Of a DNA stretch of 64,000 bases, positions 12,401 through 23,945 are shown one piece after another. Origin of the DNA: Volvariella volvacea V23 (taxonomy: Eukaryota; Basidiomycota; Agaricomycetes; Agaricales; Pluteaceae); the NCBI GenBank assembly GCA_000349905.1, contig KB722746.1:109566-173565 (forward strand), in the 5' to 3' direction. The translations under genes were made by a program, and so were the position numbers. The notes beneath the pieces are model-generated. The model had not been told where the DNA came from. It did no database searches and saw only the letters and a list, made by a program, of their open reading frames with translations. The stretch's first letter is position 1; every line of letters starts with the position of its first letter.

Positions 12401-13563
12401 GACCAAGATGATAGCTCAGTTAGGGTACATTTTCACCACGCCCTTCCATTCAGACTGAAGCCCTCTACGCCCATCACGCAAGCCACTGACCACCCTCAAG
12501 GATCACTTGACACGGCAAATTCATTAGTTGACCTCTTATCTGGCAGGGTTCTTCATTGTCCATGCCTTAAGAGGTGGACGGCCTCCCGCCGAGTTTCGAG
12601 GTAAGAAATGAATTCTGATTCATATGAAAAGTGGTGGTCGAGGCCGCGGTTTGGGTTTGCCCATATAGGGGAGGAATCTGACAAAGGGTGTCTATGCATG
12701 GGAAAGCCTTACTCAAGTTTGACTATGCTGACGATGCTCGGACTGGACAACTGCCATTTGGAGGCATTGGCGGTGGTCAAGGTGAAGGGAAGCGGGTTTT
12801 GGCAATCAATATTGCACGAGCATTTGTAAGACCCATTTCGCGGTGACGGACGCGGAGAATGACGAAGGGGTGTGCAAGAAGAAACTTCCAAAAAAGACAA
12901 GAGCGCGAGTGTAATCTCGGTGATGTGGACATCATATCCGCCGGCGCGTATGACAATGTTTCCACATTGAATGGGCTATCTCCCACGGGATCCCACGAAC
13001 CCAAAGGGTGATCGTCAACGTGGTGCGTTTGGGTTTGGAATCATTTTGGATTTGGAAGATCGTACTCATGCGTACCGCGTAAGAAACACAAGGGTGCGTC
13101 AGATCGTTGGCTAAGTGGCGAATTTTTCTTGCGTTTTTCTTTGCTGATTTGCCACGATAAAAGGCTTACGATGGTGCTCGTTTCGGGGTCAACATCCAAT
13201 TTCCCTTTTCCCTTTTCTCAACAATCTCGGTCATCCCATCGACCAATTTGAGGAATTTATTCCCTCAAAGCCTCAACCCACTAGCCCCCTTCTTGGTAAG
13301 ATAATTTTCGTTTGCTATCAGAAAAATGGGCAAAACTGAAATCCGGCCCCCTTTTGTTATTTGATTTGCCAGAATTTCCGGATTAGATCATGTGCTTCCC
13401 GAGCAAACGTCAGAGAGATAACTTCACGGATAATGACAAGCCAACCCGGAATGGCACATCCTCGAAAACTACAAAAGCCGAGGCTCCTTCGACCAATCCT
13501 CCCACTTCCTCATCACAACCTCCTCAACTGCCCACTACTACAACCAACTCTACTCTAACAACA
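9442..13563. other. 4.1-kb gene-poor spacer
   Basis: Apart from a small F-box remnant (10030-10106) I find no supported gene. Open frames of 60-100 codons occur on both strands but lack family motifs and splice logic. The last few hundred bases must hold the promoter of the second quinone reductase gene. The spacer may be the remains of further members of the F-box array decayed beyond recognition. Confidence 0.45.
10030..10106 (-). pseudogene. Worn last-exon fragment of a third F-box paralogue
   Basis: Read on the minus strand this stretch resembles the last exon of the two F-box genes. The segment GTTGTCGATGTTCACTCACA aligns to the copies encoding VVDIPRTRL, and is followed by a match to the LPID segment. 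It carries small gaps that break the frame. It lies in the same orientation, just upstream of copy B. Similarity further upstream (about 10120-10300) is too weak to claim. Confidence 0.4.
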
Positions 13564-14743
13564 ATGTCTTCTCCTCGTGTTGCCATCCTCATCTACTCCA
13601 TGTACGGCCACATCGCCAAGAGTGAGTGATCACTATTCCCTCCATCGTGCTCATCATCTGACGCGTCCTTGAATAGTGGCCGAGTCCGTCAAGGCTGGCG
13701 TGGAATCCGCAGGTGGTACTGCCAACATCTTCCAGTACGTATTCTCAAGCTCATAACGTTCGCGTTTCTTACTGTCAAGTGTAGAGTACCCGAGACGCTT
13801 TCCACGGAGATCTTGACCAAGATGCACGCTCCTCCAAAGGGCGACTACCCCATCGCAACCCCAGATACCCTCACCCAACACGACGCATTCCTCCTCGGTA
13901 TCCCCACCCGTTACGGTAACATGCCCGCCCAATGGAAGGTACGTAAACCGTCCCATCCTGTGGCTGTATCCAAAATTAACACGCTATTTTAGGCCTTCTG
14001 GGACGCCACTGGCCAACTGTGGGGCAAGGGTGCCCTCGCCGGCAAATACGCTGGTGTCTTCGTCTCCACCGCCGGTCTCGGTGGTGGTCAAGAAGCCACC
14101 ATCATCAATACCCTCTCCACCTTCACCCACCACGGCATCATCTTCGTTCCATTCGGCTATTCGCATGCCTTCGGCGACCTCACCAATGTCAGCGAGGTCC
14201 ATGGTGGTAAGTATCGCAATTAATCTAATCTTCCACGGCTTGCGTTCTGTGTCTCTCGTCTCTTGCTTTTTTTGGACCTGTTCCCTTTACCCTCTTTGGT
14301 ATGGCGTCCGTGCCTCGGTCTCGACTCTGCACGCTTCGGCCTCCGATGGAAGCCTATTCGTGCCTTGGTCATCACCCCCATCCCTGCAATATCGTGCTTC
14401 TCATGCCTCCACCGTCACTGAGATGGCAGCTCAAAGTCATCTGCGTCTTCCCCTCCGATATTCGCTCGCCTTAATCCATGCGTCACCCACATGTCGCCAT
14501 CCCTCATGTCATTTCCCTCTTTCCCTTTGATTTTCTGATTGTTTATTCACGCCTTCTTCCCGTGGCTTCTTCTATGCTTGATTCTGATGCTAATTAACCT
14601 TCCCTACTCCAACAGGATCTCCATGGGGCGCTGGTACCCTTGCTGCTCCCGATGGTTCTCGTCAACCCTCTGAGCTCGAACTCCGTCTCGCAACCACCCA
14701 AGGAAAGGCGTTCTGGAACATCGTCTCCAAGGTGAAATTTTGA
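13564..14743 (+). CDS. Flavodoxin-like NAD(P)H:quinone oxidoreductase, WrbA/Pst2 family, copy 2
   Basis: A 203-aa predicted FMN-binding quinone reductase. Five exons: 13564-13621, 13677-13734, 13785-13938, 13993-14206, 14616-14743. Motifs: [10 protein letters not shown] (FMN phosphate loop), [22 protein letters not shown], and the end [10 protein letters not shown]. Exons 1-4 match copy 1 base for base in length (58, 58, 154, 214). The catalytic role (two-electron quinone reduction with NAD(P)H) comes from the family. Intron 4 is unusually long (409 bases, pyrimidine-rich) compared with 61 bases in copy 1. The gene points away from the F-box array, mirror-image to copy 1. This looks the more conserved copy and may be the ancestral one. 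Confidence 0.92.
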
Positions 14744-15558
14744 GTGTAGCCTTGGTGCGATAGAGACTCGTCATGACGAGGATGATAATCATGATCATGG
14801 TCATGGGCGTGCATTAAATTCTAAACTGTAATAAAATCCATACGATTCATCATGGTGTTGGTTTGATGGGAGATGAGCTCAGCTGAATCTGAGGATGTCA
14901 TCGACGACAACTCCGAACAATGATGAACTTGGATGTTGCGATTGTAGTTGCTTGGCGTGGTTGATTACGAGTAGCGCCGGTGCTTTCCTTGGCGCCTATC
15001 GTCAACTCTTCAGCCACATCCCTCTTATCCTTGAACATAATCATTTGTTTGCTTATGACTCACCTACTCATTCCAAACGTTCCGCGATTCCCCGCCTTGT
15101 GTGAAGCGGTCCGATGGGTTGACATCGCAGAGTGCATACACGTTCATAATCGTGAATTTATGCATCCAATTTCGGGAGCTATTTTCATCGACTAACGCCT
15201 TTCTCCTCGATCTCTTGAGTCAGAGTTACTCTTCAACGCGGTCCATGATCCCATTGACGTGACGGTTCCCTGAAATTGTGGTGGAAGGTCGATCAATTCC
15301 GGCACCACTGAATGCTGACATGGCAGGATCTAGTACCATTTTACAATCCAGTGCAGGTCGTAGCGAATGAACGAGTCATCGCCTGCCGCCTCGAATCTTC
15401 GTGACCGCGTCGAGTCACTTTCGCCCGCTTGATATGCTGACTCAGCAGATCGACCTCGCTTTTAACTCGCCACAGGGCACTACGCCGTTCTCAACTACTA
15501 CCAACCCAAAGCTTTCCTCTCACTCAAAACCGTCTTCACCGCCATCGCCAACAGTTGC
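14744..15558. other. Intergenic spacer
   Basis: No gene is supported. The stretch contains the 3' flank of the quinone reductase and the 5' flank of the NF-X1 gene. The reading frame of the NF-X1 start stays open back to an in-frame stop at 15463-15465, so a slightly longer N-terminus without another ATG cannot be translated. Confidence 0.5.
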
Positions 15559-18500
15559 ATGGAAGCAGAGGTCTCGCCAGAAACCAATCGCCCACCTGAC
15601 GATAATCTACACAGTCGTACCAATCGACGTCATAACCCTAGTAATCGATTTCAGCGAAACAATCGTTCGACTCGAAATACAAACACCGAAGGAGGAGGAG
15701 GTTCTTTCACGGGCACCCCAACTGCTTCTCACCAGCAACATCAACGCCAGCAGCAACCGTCGTCGTCTCGCGGAAATGAATCGAATGATCATCCAAGACG
15801 CCCACGGCCTCCACGCAGGCCAGACCAACAGCCTCAGAGCAATCAGAGGAAATCGGGACAGCCTCCACCGGTAGGCGCAGGTCCTCAGGAGAGGCCCCGA
15901 GCTTCAGGATCGGCTGATCCTCAGGCCGGTGCCTCGTCGTCGTCGTCGTTAGGAACGCCTGGTTCATCTGGATCCAATGCGAACCAAAGACGTAGGAATC
16001 AACGCCCTAGAAATCGCCTCGGGCCAGAAAACGATGGTGCAAGCGACATTATTATGCTCTCTACCACTGCCCCGGCCACCACCCCAATAGCGAGAGGAGG
16101 TACCGCCACACACGGAGCGGTCGGGAATGAGTCCGCGCCTGGTTCGGGTGCTGAGGCACAACCCCGACCACGTCATAACCAACGTAATCGGCGCGCCAAG
16201 TTTGGCGCTGCTCTGACTGAGCCAGGTGGAGGTACGGAGTCGCCTTCTGCCTCGGGACATGATTCGCCTGCGCCTCGGAAGCCGCCCTCCGAGCGGTATA
16301 AACCCAGGAGTGAGAGTCAGCTACCGGAAGGAGATGACTTGACCTCTACGCTGATACGTTCGCTCAATACCCCTCCGTTCCCCGATTGTCCTATCTGTTT
16401 CAACTCTATCCATCCTGCTCAGCCTACGTGGTCTTGCTCGCCTTCAACCCCTATTGTAGTCAACACCGCACAGGGTGAAGAGGTGCAGTATTGTTGGACG
16501 ATCTTCCATGTCAAATGTATCAGATCATGGGCGAGCAAGAGCGTTAAGGAGGTCTCAGAAGCATGGAGAGCGAGAGGTGAAGAGAGACAGGGAGATTGGA
16601 GATGTCCAGGCTGTCAAGTCAAACGCGAAGTCGTTCCTACTGGGTATTGGTACGTTCAATCTACATCCTAATCTATCTCACAAGAGTTTGACGTGTGCGG
16701 TGATTCCTCTATCTATACAGGTGCTTCTGTAATTCAATACAAGACCCGGCATTAACTAGACTCGCCACGCCCCACTCATGTGGAAACCCGTGCGCCCGCG
16801 TTCGAGAAAGTGGGTGTGGTCATCCGTGCCCACTCCTATGCCATCCAGGACCCTGCCCGCCCTGTCAAGTTACAACTCAACACGAGTGCTACTGCCCTCG
16901 CAAGAAAGTCCTCGCCTTCCGCTGTGGCGCAGACAAGGATAAAAACACAGGCAAGCTTAAGGCTAGAAGCTTGTCTTGCGGAGAACCGTGTGGGAGGTTG
17001 TTGAATTGTGGCAAACACGAATGTGAGAGGGTTTGTCACGAAGGGGACTGTGGAGCTTGTGAAGTTAGGGAGAGCGTTAGGTGTTATTGCGGGAAGGAAG
17101 AGAAGGAAATGGTTTGTGGAGAAGGAGAAGAGAGAGAATGTATTGTTGAGGGCGAGAATGCAGAAAGATGGATTGGAAGATACGCGTGTACGCAGAAATG
17201 CTTAAGGTTAGTGCTCTCTACCCCCTTCCACGCCGCGCATATACTCACCGTCACCATAGGCTATTCGATTGTGGAGTCCACAAATGCCAAAAGTCATGCC
17301 ACGTCCCGTCTTCCAAACCCGCACCATGTCCATTCTCACCCTCCCTGGTCATATCCTGTCCATGTGGCAAAACGCCCATCTCTCCTCACACCCTCCCAAC
17401 CGCTAATATTCTTAGCATCCCTACCACAACCCCCTTCCCAGCCCGTCAAGCCTGCACAGACCCAATACCAACCTGCCAATCGCCCTGTTCCAAACCACAC
17501 CCCCTATGCGGGCACCCATGCAATGCAAACTGCCACACGGGGCCTTGTCCACCGTGTTCCGTCATCCTCACGCGTCCATGTCGATGCGGTGCGTCGACAA
17601 AGTCCATCGCGTGTTCCGAGTTTCTCCTTCCTACCTTTGGCGGGAACGAGGAAGAGGAACCAGCAGCGGTTGAGCAAGAGATTTTATGCGAAAGACCGTG
17701 TATGGCTCTGCGCGCCTGTGGACGGCATCAGTGCCGACGTATATGCTGTCCCCTTGCTTCTCTCGCGGGTGGGTTCGGCGGGGGCGGGAAGAAGGGGAAG
17801 AAGAAGGGACTTGAAGCCAATGCGAGCGTGGAGGGGATGACCGGAGTTGGGGAGGAGAGGGGGGGACTGCATGAGTGCGATTTGGTCTGTGGGAAGATGT
17901 TGAGTTGTGGAAATCATACGTGTGAGGAGAAGGACCATAAGGGGCCTTGTGGGAGGTGTCTGAGGAGCTCGTTTGAGGAGGTGGGTGTTGTTCTCCCTTG
18001 CTCTCGTTGTCGTTTATGTGATGTTGACTTGCTTCGTTTCTTTTTTCTAGATGATATGTTTTTGTGGAAGAACGGTCCTCGAACCTCCGATTCCTTGTGG
18101 GACAGTGATGGTTTGCAAATACCCCTGTCCTCGTCCACCACCGTCCTGTGGACATCCACGTACGCCGCATACATGCCACGAAGACCCGAGTCCTTGTCCT
18201 CCTTGTGTGGTACTCACGACCAAGTCGTGCGCGTGTGGGAAGAAGATGGTGCCGAACGTAAAGTGTTCGTTGGAGACCGTGAAGGTATCTTGTGGCACCG
18301 TTTGTGGAAAGTGGGTATGAGCAATATCGTTAACAGGGTTTTGTGCTAACCGTGCTCTTTTTCTTTGAAGGTTGATGAAGTGTGGATTCCACCATTGCGA
18401 GAGGCACTGTCATGCAGATGATTGCGGAGACTGTACACTCGTTTGTGGGAAATCTCGTAAGCTATGGTAGGTTCTCTTTTCGTTGCTGTGCATATCTCGT

Positions 18501-19725
18501 TCTTATCTATTTCGACTGCAGTCTCCCATCCAACCACCCATGTCAACACCCCTGCCACGCCCCAGCTTCCTGTCCTGAAGACGACCCGTGTCAATCTCTC
18601 ATCACAATCTCCTGTCCATGTGGCCGCATCAGGCAATCTGTCCACTGTGGCAAATCGAGTGCGAATCCAAAGGGGAGAGAGTATGCCCAGCCAAAATGCA
18701 CGAATGAGTGTGGGATCGCGAAGAGGAATGCGAGGTTGGCTGACGCGTTGGGGATTAATCCGGAGGCGCGGAAGAGTGGTGGTGTGGGAGGAGCTGCGGG
18801 GGCTGGAGGAGTGACGTATAGTGATGACTTGGTGTCGTTTGCGAGGGTTAATGGCAAGTTTTTGGGTATTGTGGAGAAGGCGTTTACGGAGTAGGTGTTG
18901 TTGTTGAGATTGAATGCTTTTTCGATTTACTGACATGGATGGTTTAGGTTCGTCAATTCAGATAAGAGGATTCAAGTTCTGCCACATATGCCTCCAGAAA
19001 GAAGGAAATTTGTCCATGATGTATGTTCTATCTCTCATCTTACTTGCTCCTATATCCTAAACTCTCTTATCTAGCTCGCAGCAGTGTATAGAATGGATGC
19101 CCAAATGGTCGATCAAGAACCCTACAGAAGCGTCCAACTCGTTCGTCGAATCGACACCCGAATACCATCTCCACTCTTATCGGCCCATCTCGCTTCGTTG
19201 AACCCAACACCGAACCTGGGCAAATTGGCAGATTTGCGTAATCCTGGTGCTGGTGGTGCTGCGGCTGCGGCTTCGACTGCAGGCTCAGGGCTGTCCTGGC
19301 GCACGACGGGTTCGACACCTTCGGCGGTGTTTGGGAATATGAGCACTGCTAGTTCTGCAGGGAGTGGCAAATCTGCATCTGTTACACCTCGTGGGTGGGC
19401 TGCTACGGCTGCTGCTGCTGCCTCGAGTAGCTCATTGACGCCACCTGCTTCGACGACGGCATCTGCGACATCGACACCTCGGTTGGGGAGTACGGCTACG
19501 CTTGGACCGTTTAGTGGGGGTGGGTTGAGCTTGGGATCGGGATTGGGTGGTGGATCGTCCTCATTGCCGTCATCGTCGTCGGTTAATTTGGCTGCGGCGA
19601 GGGCTAGTACGCCAGTTACGAGAGGGAGTGGGATACATCATACGAGTGCTGTAGCTCCTGCTACTCCTCCTGTCGCCTCGGTGGATGTTGCTGATGTCCC
19701 TGATGATTGGGAGGACGATGTGTGA
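15559..19725 (+). CDS. FAP1: NF-X1-type zinc-finger protein (FAP1 homologue) with RING-like and R3H domains
   Basis: A 1248-aa protein from eight exons: 15559-16649, 16721-17206, 17260-17980, 18051-18310, 18371-18466, 18522-18890, 18948-19020, 19075-19725. Order: a disordered Arg/Pro/Ser/Asn-rich N-terminus (1-270); a RING/PHD-like cluster from about residue 276 (CPICFNSIH ... HVKCIRSWA ... WRCPGC); many NF-X1 fingers with the C-x-H-x-C-x3-C-x3-H-x4-C-x2-C pattern (GCGHPCPLLCHPGPCPPC, LCGHPCNANCHTGPCPPC); an R3H domain (about 930-1010, containing ERRKFVHD); and a Ser/Ala/Gly-rich tail. Yeast FAP1 binds the FKBP12 prolyl isomerase and human NF-X1 has E3 ligase and mRNA-related roles; which applies here is unknown. 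All exon phases fit and the frame is clean. PEX13 follows 367 bases downstream on the same strand. Confidence 0.93.
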
Positions 19726-20092
19726 CAGCTGTGTTCACCGCGCTGTTCAGAGGTGTAGTCCTGTTAGTCTACACGCATACGCGATCCTGTACTACGAAGC
19801 ATCCTGTGTATCATGTACACCATAGAACGTCATTGCGCTATTGCAGCAAGTCAAATGCATGACCAGATGAACCGTTCCGGATACCGGATAGCCGAAATTG
19901 CCGGCGGAGATCCCAAAGGGGGGACAAAATGATTCACACGCTTGTTTCCGTTGCGGCAGAGGCGGTGGTAAAGAGACGGCTGTCGACCGGACTTTATGCT
20001 GAGCACCACCATCTAAGCCCACCCATTTTTCTCTTTGATTGCCTCCTTCTCTTTTTTCTCCGACTTTCTTGCTCTTGTCCGATATCAAAAAT
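19726..20092. other. NF-X1 / PEX13 intergenic region
   Basis: This 367-base spacer holds the NF-X1 terminator and PEX13 promoter. An upstream in-frame ATG at 20039 would add 18 residues to PEX13, but that extension is pyrimidine-rich leader-like sequence. No other feature was seen. Confidence 0.5.
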
Positions 20093-21364
20093 ATGGGCTC
20101 CCCGTTGAAGCCTTGGGAAAGACCTGGTGCTATCGCTGCCGCTGCTTCTTCTGCACCGACACTTGCTGCTGCTACAACGACTACTGCCTCCGCACCAACC
20201 ACCACAATGGCATCTTCAACGACATCACAGATACCCACCGTACCCGAGCGTCCAGCGTCCTTTGCCGGACCCGCAGCAGCAACAGCCACAACGGCCACAT
20301 CGAGTGCCCTGGCCCCCTACTCAAGTTTCGGAGCATCCCCGTACTCCAGATTCGGGTCCACCTACGGTGGGCTGGGGACTTACGGCGGATATGGCGGGTA
20401 CGGCGGGTACGGCTCCTATGGAGGCTACGGAGGCTACGGCGGGATGGGTGGATATGGTGGATATGGCGGGATGGGCATGATGGGCGGAGGATACGGGATG
20501 ATGGGGCCGAACGGGATGTTCATGCAGCAGCAGCCGCAGCTGGACGCGAACGGCAACCCGGTGCCGTCGCTGACGCAGACGCTCGAGTCGACGACGCAGC
20601 ACACGTTTGCGCTGCTGCACTCGATCGTGCAGACGTTCACGGGCGTGGCGCAGATGCTCGAGTCGACGTTTATGGCGACGCATTCGAGCTTTTTTGCGAT
20701 GGTCGGCGTGATTGAGCAGTTTGGGCAGCTGAGGAATGCGTTGGGGAGCGTGTTGGGCCTGTTTGGGCTGATGCGGTGGATGAAGGAGGTGTTGATAGGG
20801 AGGAGGACGATTACGGGTGCGCAGACGGTTGGGGGGATGAGGAATGAATTTACGGACTTTGTAAATGGGAGACCGGTTCAGCCGCTATCGTCGTCGACGT
20901 CTGGTGTGCCGGGTCAGCCGAGACCGAGCAAGAAGCCGCTAGTGGTGTTTTTGCTGGCGATCTTTGGCATTCCGTATGCGATGACAAAGTTGATCAAGAT
21001 TTTGCAAGAGAGGGCTCAGGCTCAGCAAGCGGCGGGGGGTGTTGGGCTTGTGCAGGCGCCGAATGGGCTACCGCCGCTTGAACCGTCGATGCTCACGTTT
21101 GCTCGGGCGATCTACCCGTTCACGCCTTCAAATACATCTGAGTTGGCCCTCAAGGAGAACGAGATTGTGGCGATCATGGGCAAACTGGATCCTAGAACCG
21201 GACAAGAGGTCGATCCTAGACTGGAGGTTGAAGGAGAGTGGTGGAAAGGAAGGACGAGAGACGGACGAGAGGGATGGTTCCCGAAGAAGTGGGTACAGGT
21301 TTTGGAGAGGAAGAAACCTGCAGCTCAGGCCCAAGGCGAGGAGGGGAAGAAGGTGGACCAGTGA
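20093..21364 (+). CDS. PEX13: Peroxisomal membrane docking protein peroxin 13
   Basis: A 423-aa single-exon gene. Pex13 sits in the peroxisomal membrane with Pex14 and Pex17 and docks cargo-loaded Pex5 and Pex7. Visible: the family N-terminus MGSPLKPWER; an Ala/Thr-rich linker; a Tyr-Gly-rich block of YGGYGG repeats (about 90-140), now thought to form the conducting meshwork of the pore; the conserved Pex13 core from about 160 (TQTLESTTQHTFALLHSIVQ); a hydrophobic segment KPLVVFLLAIFGIPYAMTK (about 285); and a C-terminal SH3 domain (about 335-405) with ARAIYPF, the EWWKGR tryptophans and GWFPKKWV. I chose the ATG at 20093 instead of 20039 because MGSPLKPWER matches the usual fungal start. Confidence 0.95.
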   Translation: MGSPLKPWERPGAIAAAASSAPTLAAATTTTASAPTTTMASSTTSQIPTVPERPASFAGPAAATATTATSSALAPYSSFGASPYSRFGSTYGGLGTYGGYGGYGGYGSYGGYGGYGGMGGYGGYGGMGMMGGGYGMMGPNGMFMQQQPQLDANGNPVPSLTQTLESTTQHTFALLHSIVQTFTGVAQMLESTFMATHSSFFAMVGVIEQFGQLRNALGSVLGLFGLMRWMKEVLIGRRTITGAQTVGGMRNEFTDFVNGRPVQPLSSSTSGVPGQPRPSKKPLVVFLLAIFGIPYAMTKLIKILQERAQAQQAAGGVGLVQAPNGLPPLEPSMLTFARAIYPFTPSNTSELALKENEIVAIMGKLDPRTGQEVDPRLEVEGEWWKGRTRDGREGWFPKKWVQVLERKKPAAQAQGEEGKKVDQ

Positions 21365-22634
21365 TCTTTTGTTGCCTCATCCCGCTCGCTTCATCATATA
21401 CTGTCTGTCCCCGCCTTCTTTTCCTCGTTCCTTTGTGCATTTGTACCTCTTTTGGATCTTATCGTCTTGTTGCATTACACACATGCCGTATTGTCACCCA
21501 CCACCCTCTGTCCACGACATCATGTAGTTCTATCATCCACCACCCGGATCAGCACGACGCCCCCGCTTTTTCTGATGCTCAACCCGCCCTGTTTCTCTTT
21601 TTCCTCTCTTTGACAATGTCCGTCTTTCTGGAATTCGTTCATCCTTATCTATTTCCTGTCCTCGCGTACTGGTACCCTTACTTACATACACGACCATAGC
21701 TATACATATGCATATGTCATATCTATTGTATGTGGTTAATACTGCACTTTGAAAACTTGGTTCTTTGTCTACTGAGATAAGGGTGTTTGTGGGTGTAGGT
21801 TGGCAGGCGGGGGCCCGGGCCGGGATGATCGGGACGCCGGTGTTGTCGCAGTCCCGCTCAACATTGTTGCTTATCGCTTTCAGGCTGCTGGATTGTCTGG
21901 CCTTCAAGCTTCGGGCTAAGACCTGGTGCGGACTGTACTTGTAATTGAAGCCATCGTAATCATATCGAAACCCAGGTTTAGGTCGCCGCGACGTTTAGGC
22001 ATTGAGCGCTAACAAGTGTAATTGATACCTGTCAAACTTGGGAAGATGCTCCCAGGTATACTCAAAGGCTTCAATTTGTGAGTTTGTTGATTGATTCCTA
22101 TCAATGATCCATAATTGACGGATGTGCGTCAGTGAAGTCCTAGTTAAATTCAAGTTTCTTTGCCTATGACGGGCCATGACAGCTTGAGCGCTCCAGTGAA
22201 GACCGTACCCAAGACTTCCCCAGTATGTCCAGGTGGGCAGATCGAGTACAGCGCCCAAATAAGAAAAAGGGCATCGTACCGCCTCTTTGCGCTCATATCC
22301 TCCTCTACTATCAGGAGTGACAGAATTGACAATGACCCTGCACGCCCGTGGGTGATGCCCTAAAAACTCGAATCATGCGACAACGTCAAACCTGCTAGTA
22401 TTATATATATATACTAGTATCGCCCCGAAGCGCTAGTGTCTGAGAATCAGGTTTACGAGTGCAACGCAACTCGGAGTTACGGTATCGTGCTGTATTCAGT
22501 TGGCCGTTTGGGGTGGAGTGCGTGCATATCGTGACGTTGTGAGGGGAGTACTTAAGGATAGGGTGGAGTGAAACGGAGCGATCTTTCTTTCCCTTCCCTC
22601 CTCCTCCCAAGAACACCTATCTATCCTTGTGGTG
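21365..22634. other. Gene-free spacer with small AT microsatellite
   Basis: No supported gene. A short alternating run TATATATATA lies near 22401-22411. Many chance frames occur but none shows family motifs. The right end is the promoter and leader of the acetoacetate-decarboxylase-like gene. Confidence 0.5.
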
Positions 22635-23945
22635 ATGTCGGATATTCAGGTTGCACCAGCGTAAGTTATCGTGTCCAAAGCGAGCGCTTTACTTTGTTTC
22701 TGCGCAAGAAGCTCACCTCCACGCTTGCATCCCTATACGGCACATGCCGCTCCTCGATTTCAACGCCGCCGCATTGACCACCGCTACTGGCACTGCCCTC
22801 GCCAGTCCATGGAAGCTCAAAGGAAAAAGTTGGATATTCACACTATCAGGTCTATCCCCAACCTCGAGTTTTCCAGCCGGCTTTTCCGCTCCCTATGAGG
22901 CGGAGGCGTTATCGTCAGGGGGAACATTCGTTGGAGGGCCTAGTTCAGTGCAGGTTCGTGTCATCTGCCGATCTTGATCGCTTTTGGCTTGGGCGCTGAT
23001 GCGCCTGCTCTTGTGATATGTGCTGACAATCTCTGGCGGTGTTTTTTAAATCTCCAGTTGGTTTCTTACACCGAAAGCCCAGTCGGTACGTCGTCAACGC
23101 AGGTCGCAAGGTTCGCACTGTCGCTGAGAGGGGGCTGTGTCTTTTGGTCCATTGATTGCGGATCCTATGATCACTCACAGGTCCATGTGAGTATCTTCGT
23201 TTTGCCCCTTGAACTTCTCAAGAAGAGAAGGGCCGTGGTGATGCATGCAACACGCTTTGTTAGGCTCACTAATTTGCGTTTGTAGATAATGAATTGATTT
23301 ATCTTCCTGGACGTTGGCAATACCCCGATGGGTCGTCGAGCTTTCGGATTACGCGCATCTTTGTGTCCACGAAGGAGTCTACATATAACGGTGAGTATCA
23401 CTCTCTTTCACTCGTATCATATCCTGAAATAAATTACTCTTCAAGGGCGAAAGAATTGGAACATACCAAGTAAGCCACTCGTCCGAGCCTAGAGCCACCA
23501 ACTCACAAAAAATCTTCATACGCTCTAAACTACAGAACAAGTAGCCGATTTCGATTTCAAAACAGGCTCAGACGGCATCACCCGCCTCACCGTAAGCCTC
23601 CCAGGCTCCTCAACCCCCTTCTTCAAAGCAACCGTCTCCCCCATCCCCCTCGTCTCCTCCCTCAAAATTCCCTTCACCACCACCATCCTGGGCAAATACT
23701 ACGGCCTCAAGCAGCCCCCTCTCCCCGCTGGGCCCAACCCAGAAGAAGTCGGCACGACCGAGTGGGCCGCGTTGGTACCGGTGATGAAGGGCTGGTCCTA
23801 TTTCGCGAGCGTGAGCGCGGAGATGGATGGCGGCAAGTTGGGAGATGGGGTGCAGTTCCCGGCAGTGGCGCCGTGGAGGGTTGCGATGTGCTTGGAGGGT
23901 TTGGACTTGGACTTTGGTGTTGCGACGTTTACGAATGGGCCGTGA
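22635..23945 (+). CDS. Acetoacetate-decarboxylase-like fold protein, seven exons with a 6-nt micro-exon
   Basis: A 248-aa protein of a widespread fungal family that I place, with moderate confidence, in the acetoacetate decarboxylase-like superfamily; no activity is established. Exons: 22635-22660, 22806-22953, 23058-23085, 23181-23186, 23286-23390, 23446-23469, 23536-23945. The N-terminus MSDIQVAPAPWKLKGKSWIF is restored exactly by splicing exon 1 to 2. The diagnostic block FRITRIFVSTKESTYNGRK crosses the exon 5-6 junction. Exon 4 is only GTCCAT: with it the chain reads SPVGPYNELIYLPG, the family form as I recall it; skipping it also keeps the frame but loses Gly-Pro-Tyr. I see no signal peptide. 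It stands alone between long gene-free stretches. A lysine equivalent to the decarboxylase Schiff-base residue cannot be assigned by eye. Confidence 0.75.

Noticed and set aside
17631..18179. 182-codon minus-strand frame
   Set aside because: It lies antisense to the cysteine-rich NF-X1 fingers and has no independent support.
20039..20092. N-terminal extension of PEX13
   Set aside because: The added 18 residues are leader-like and the internal ATG gives the conserved Pex13 start MGSPLKPWER.
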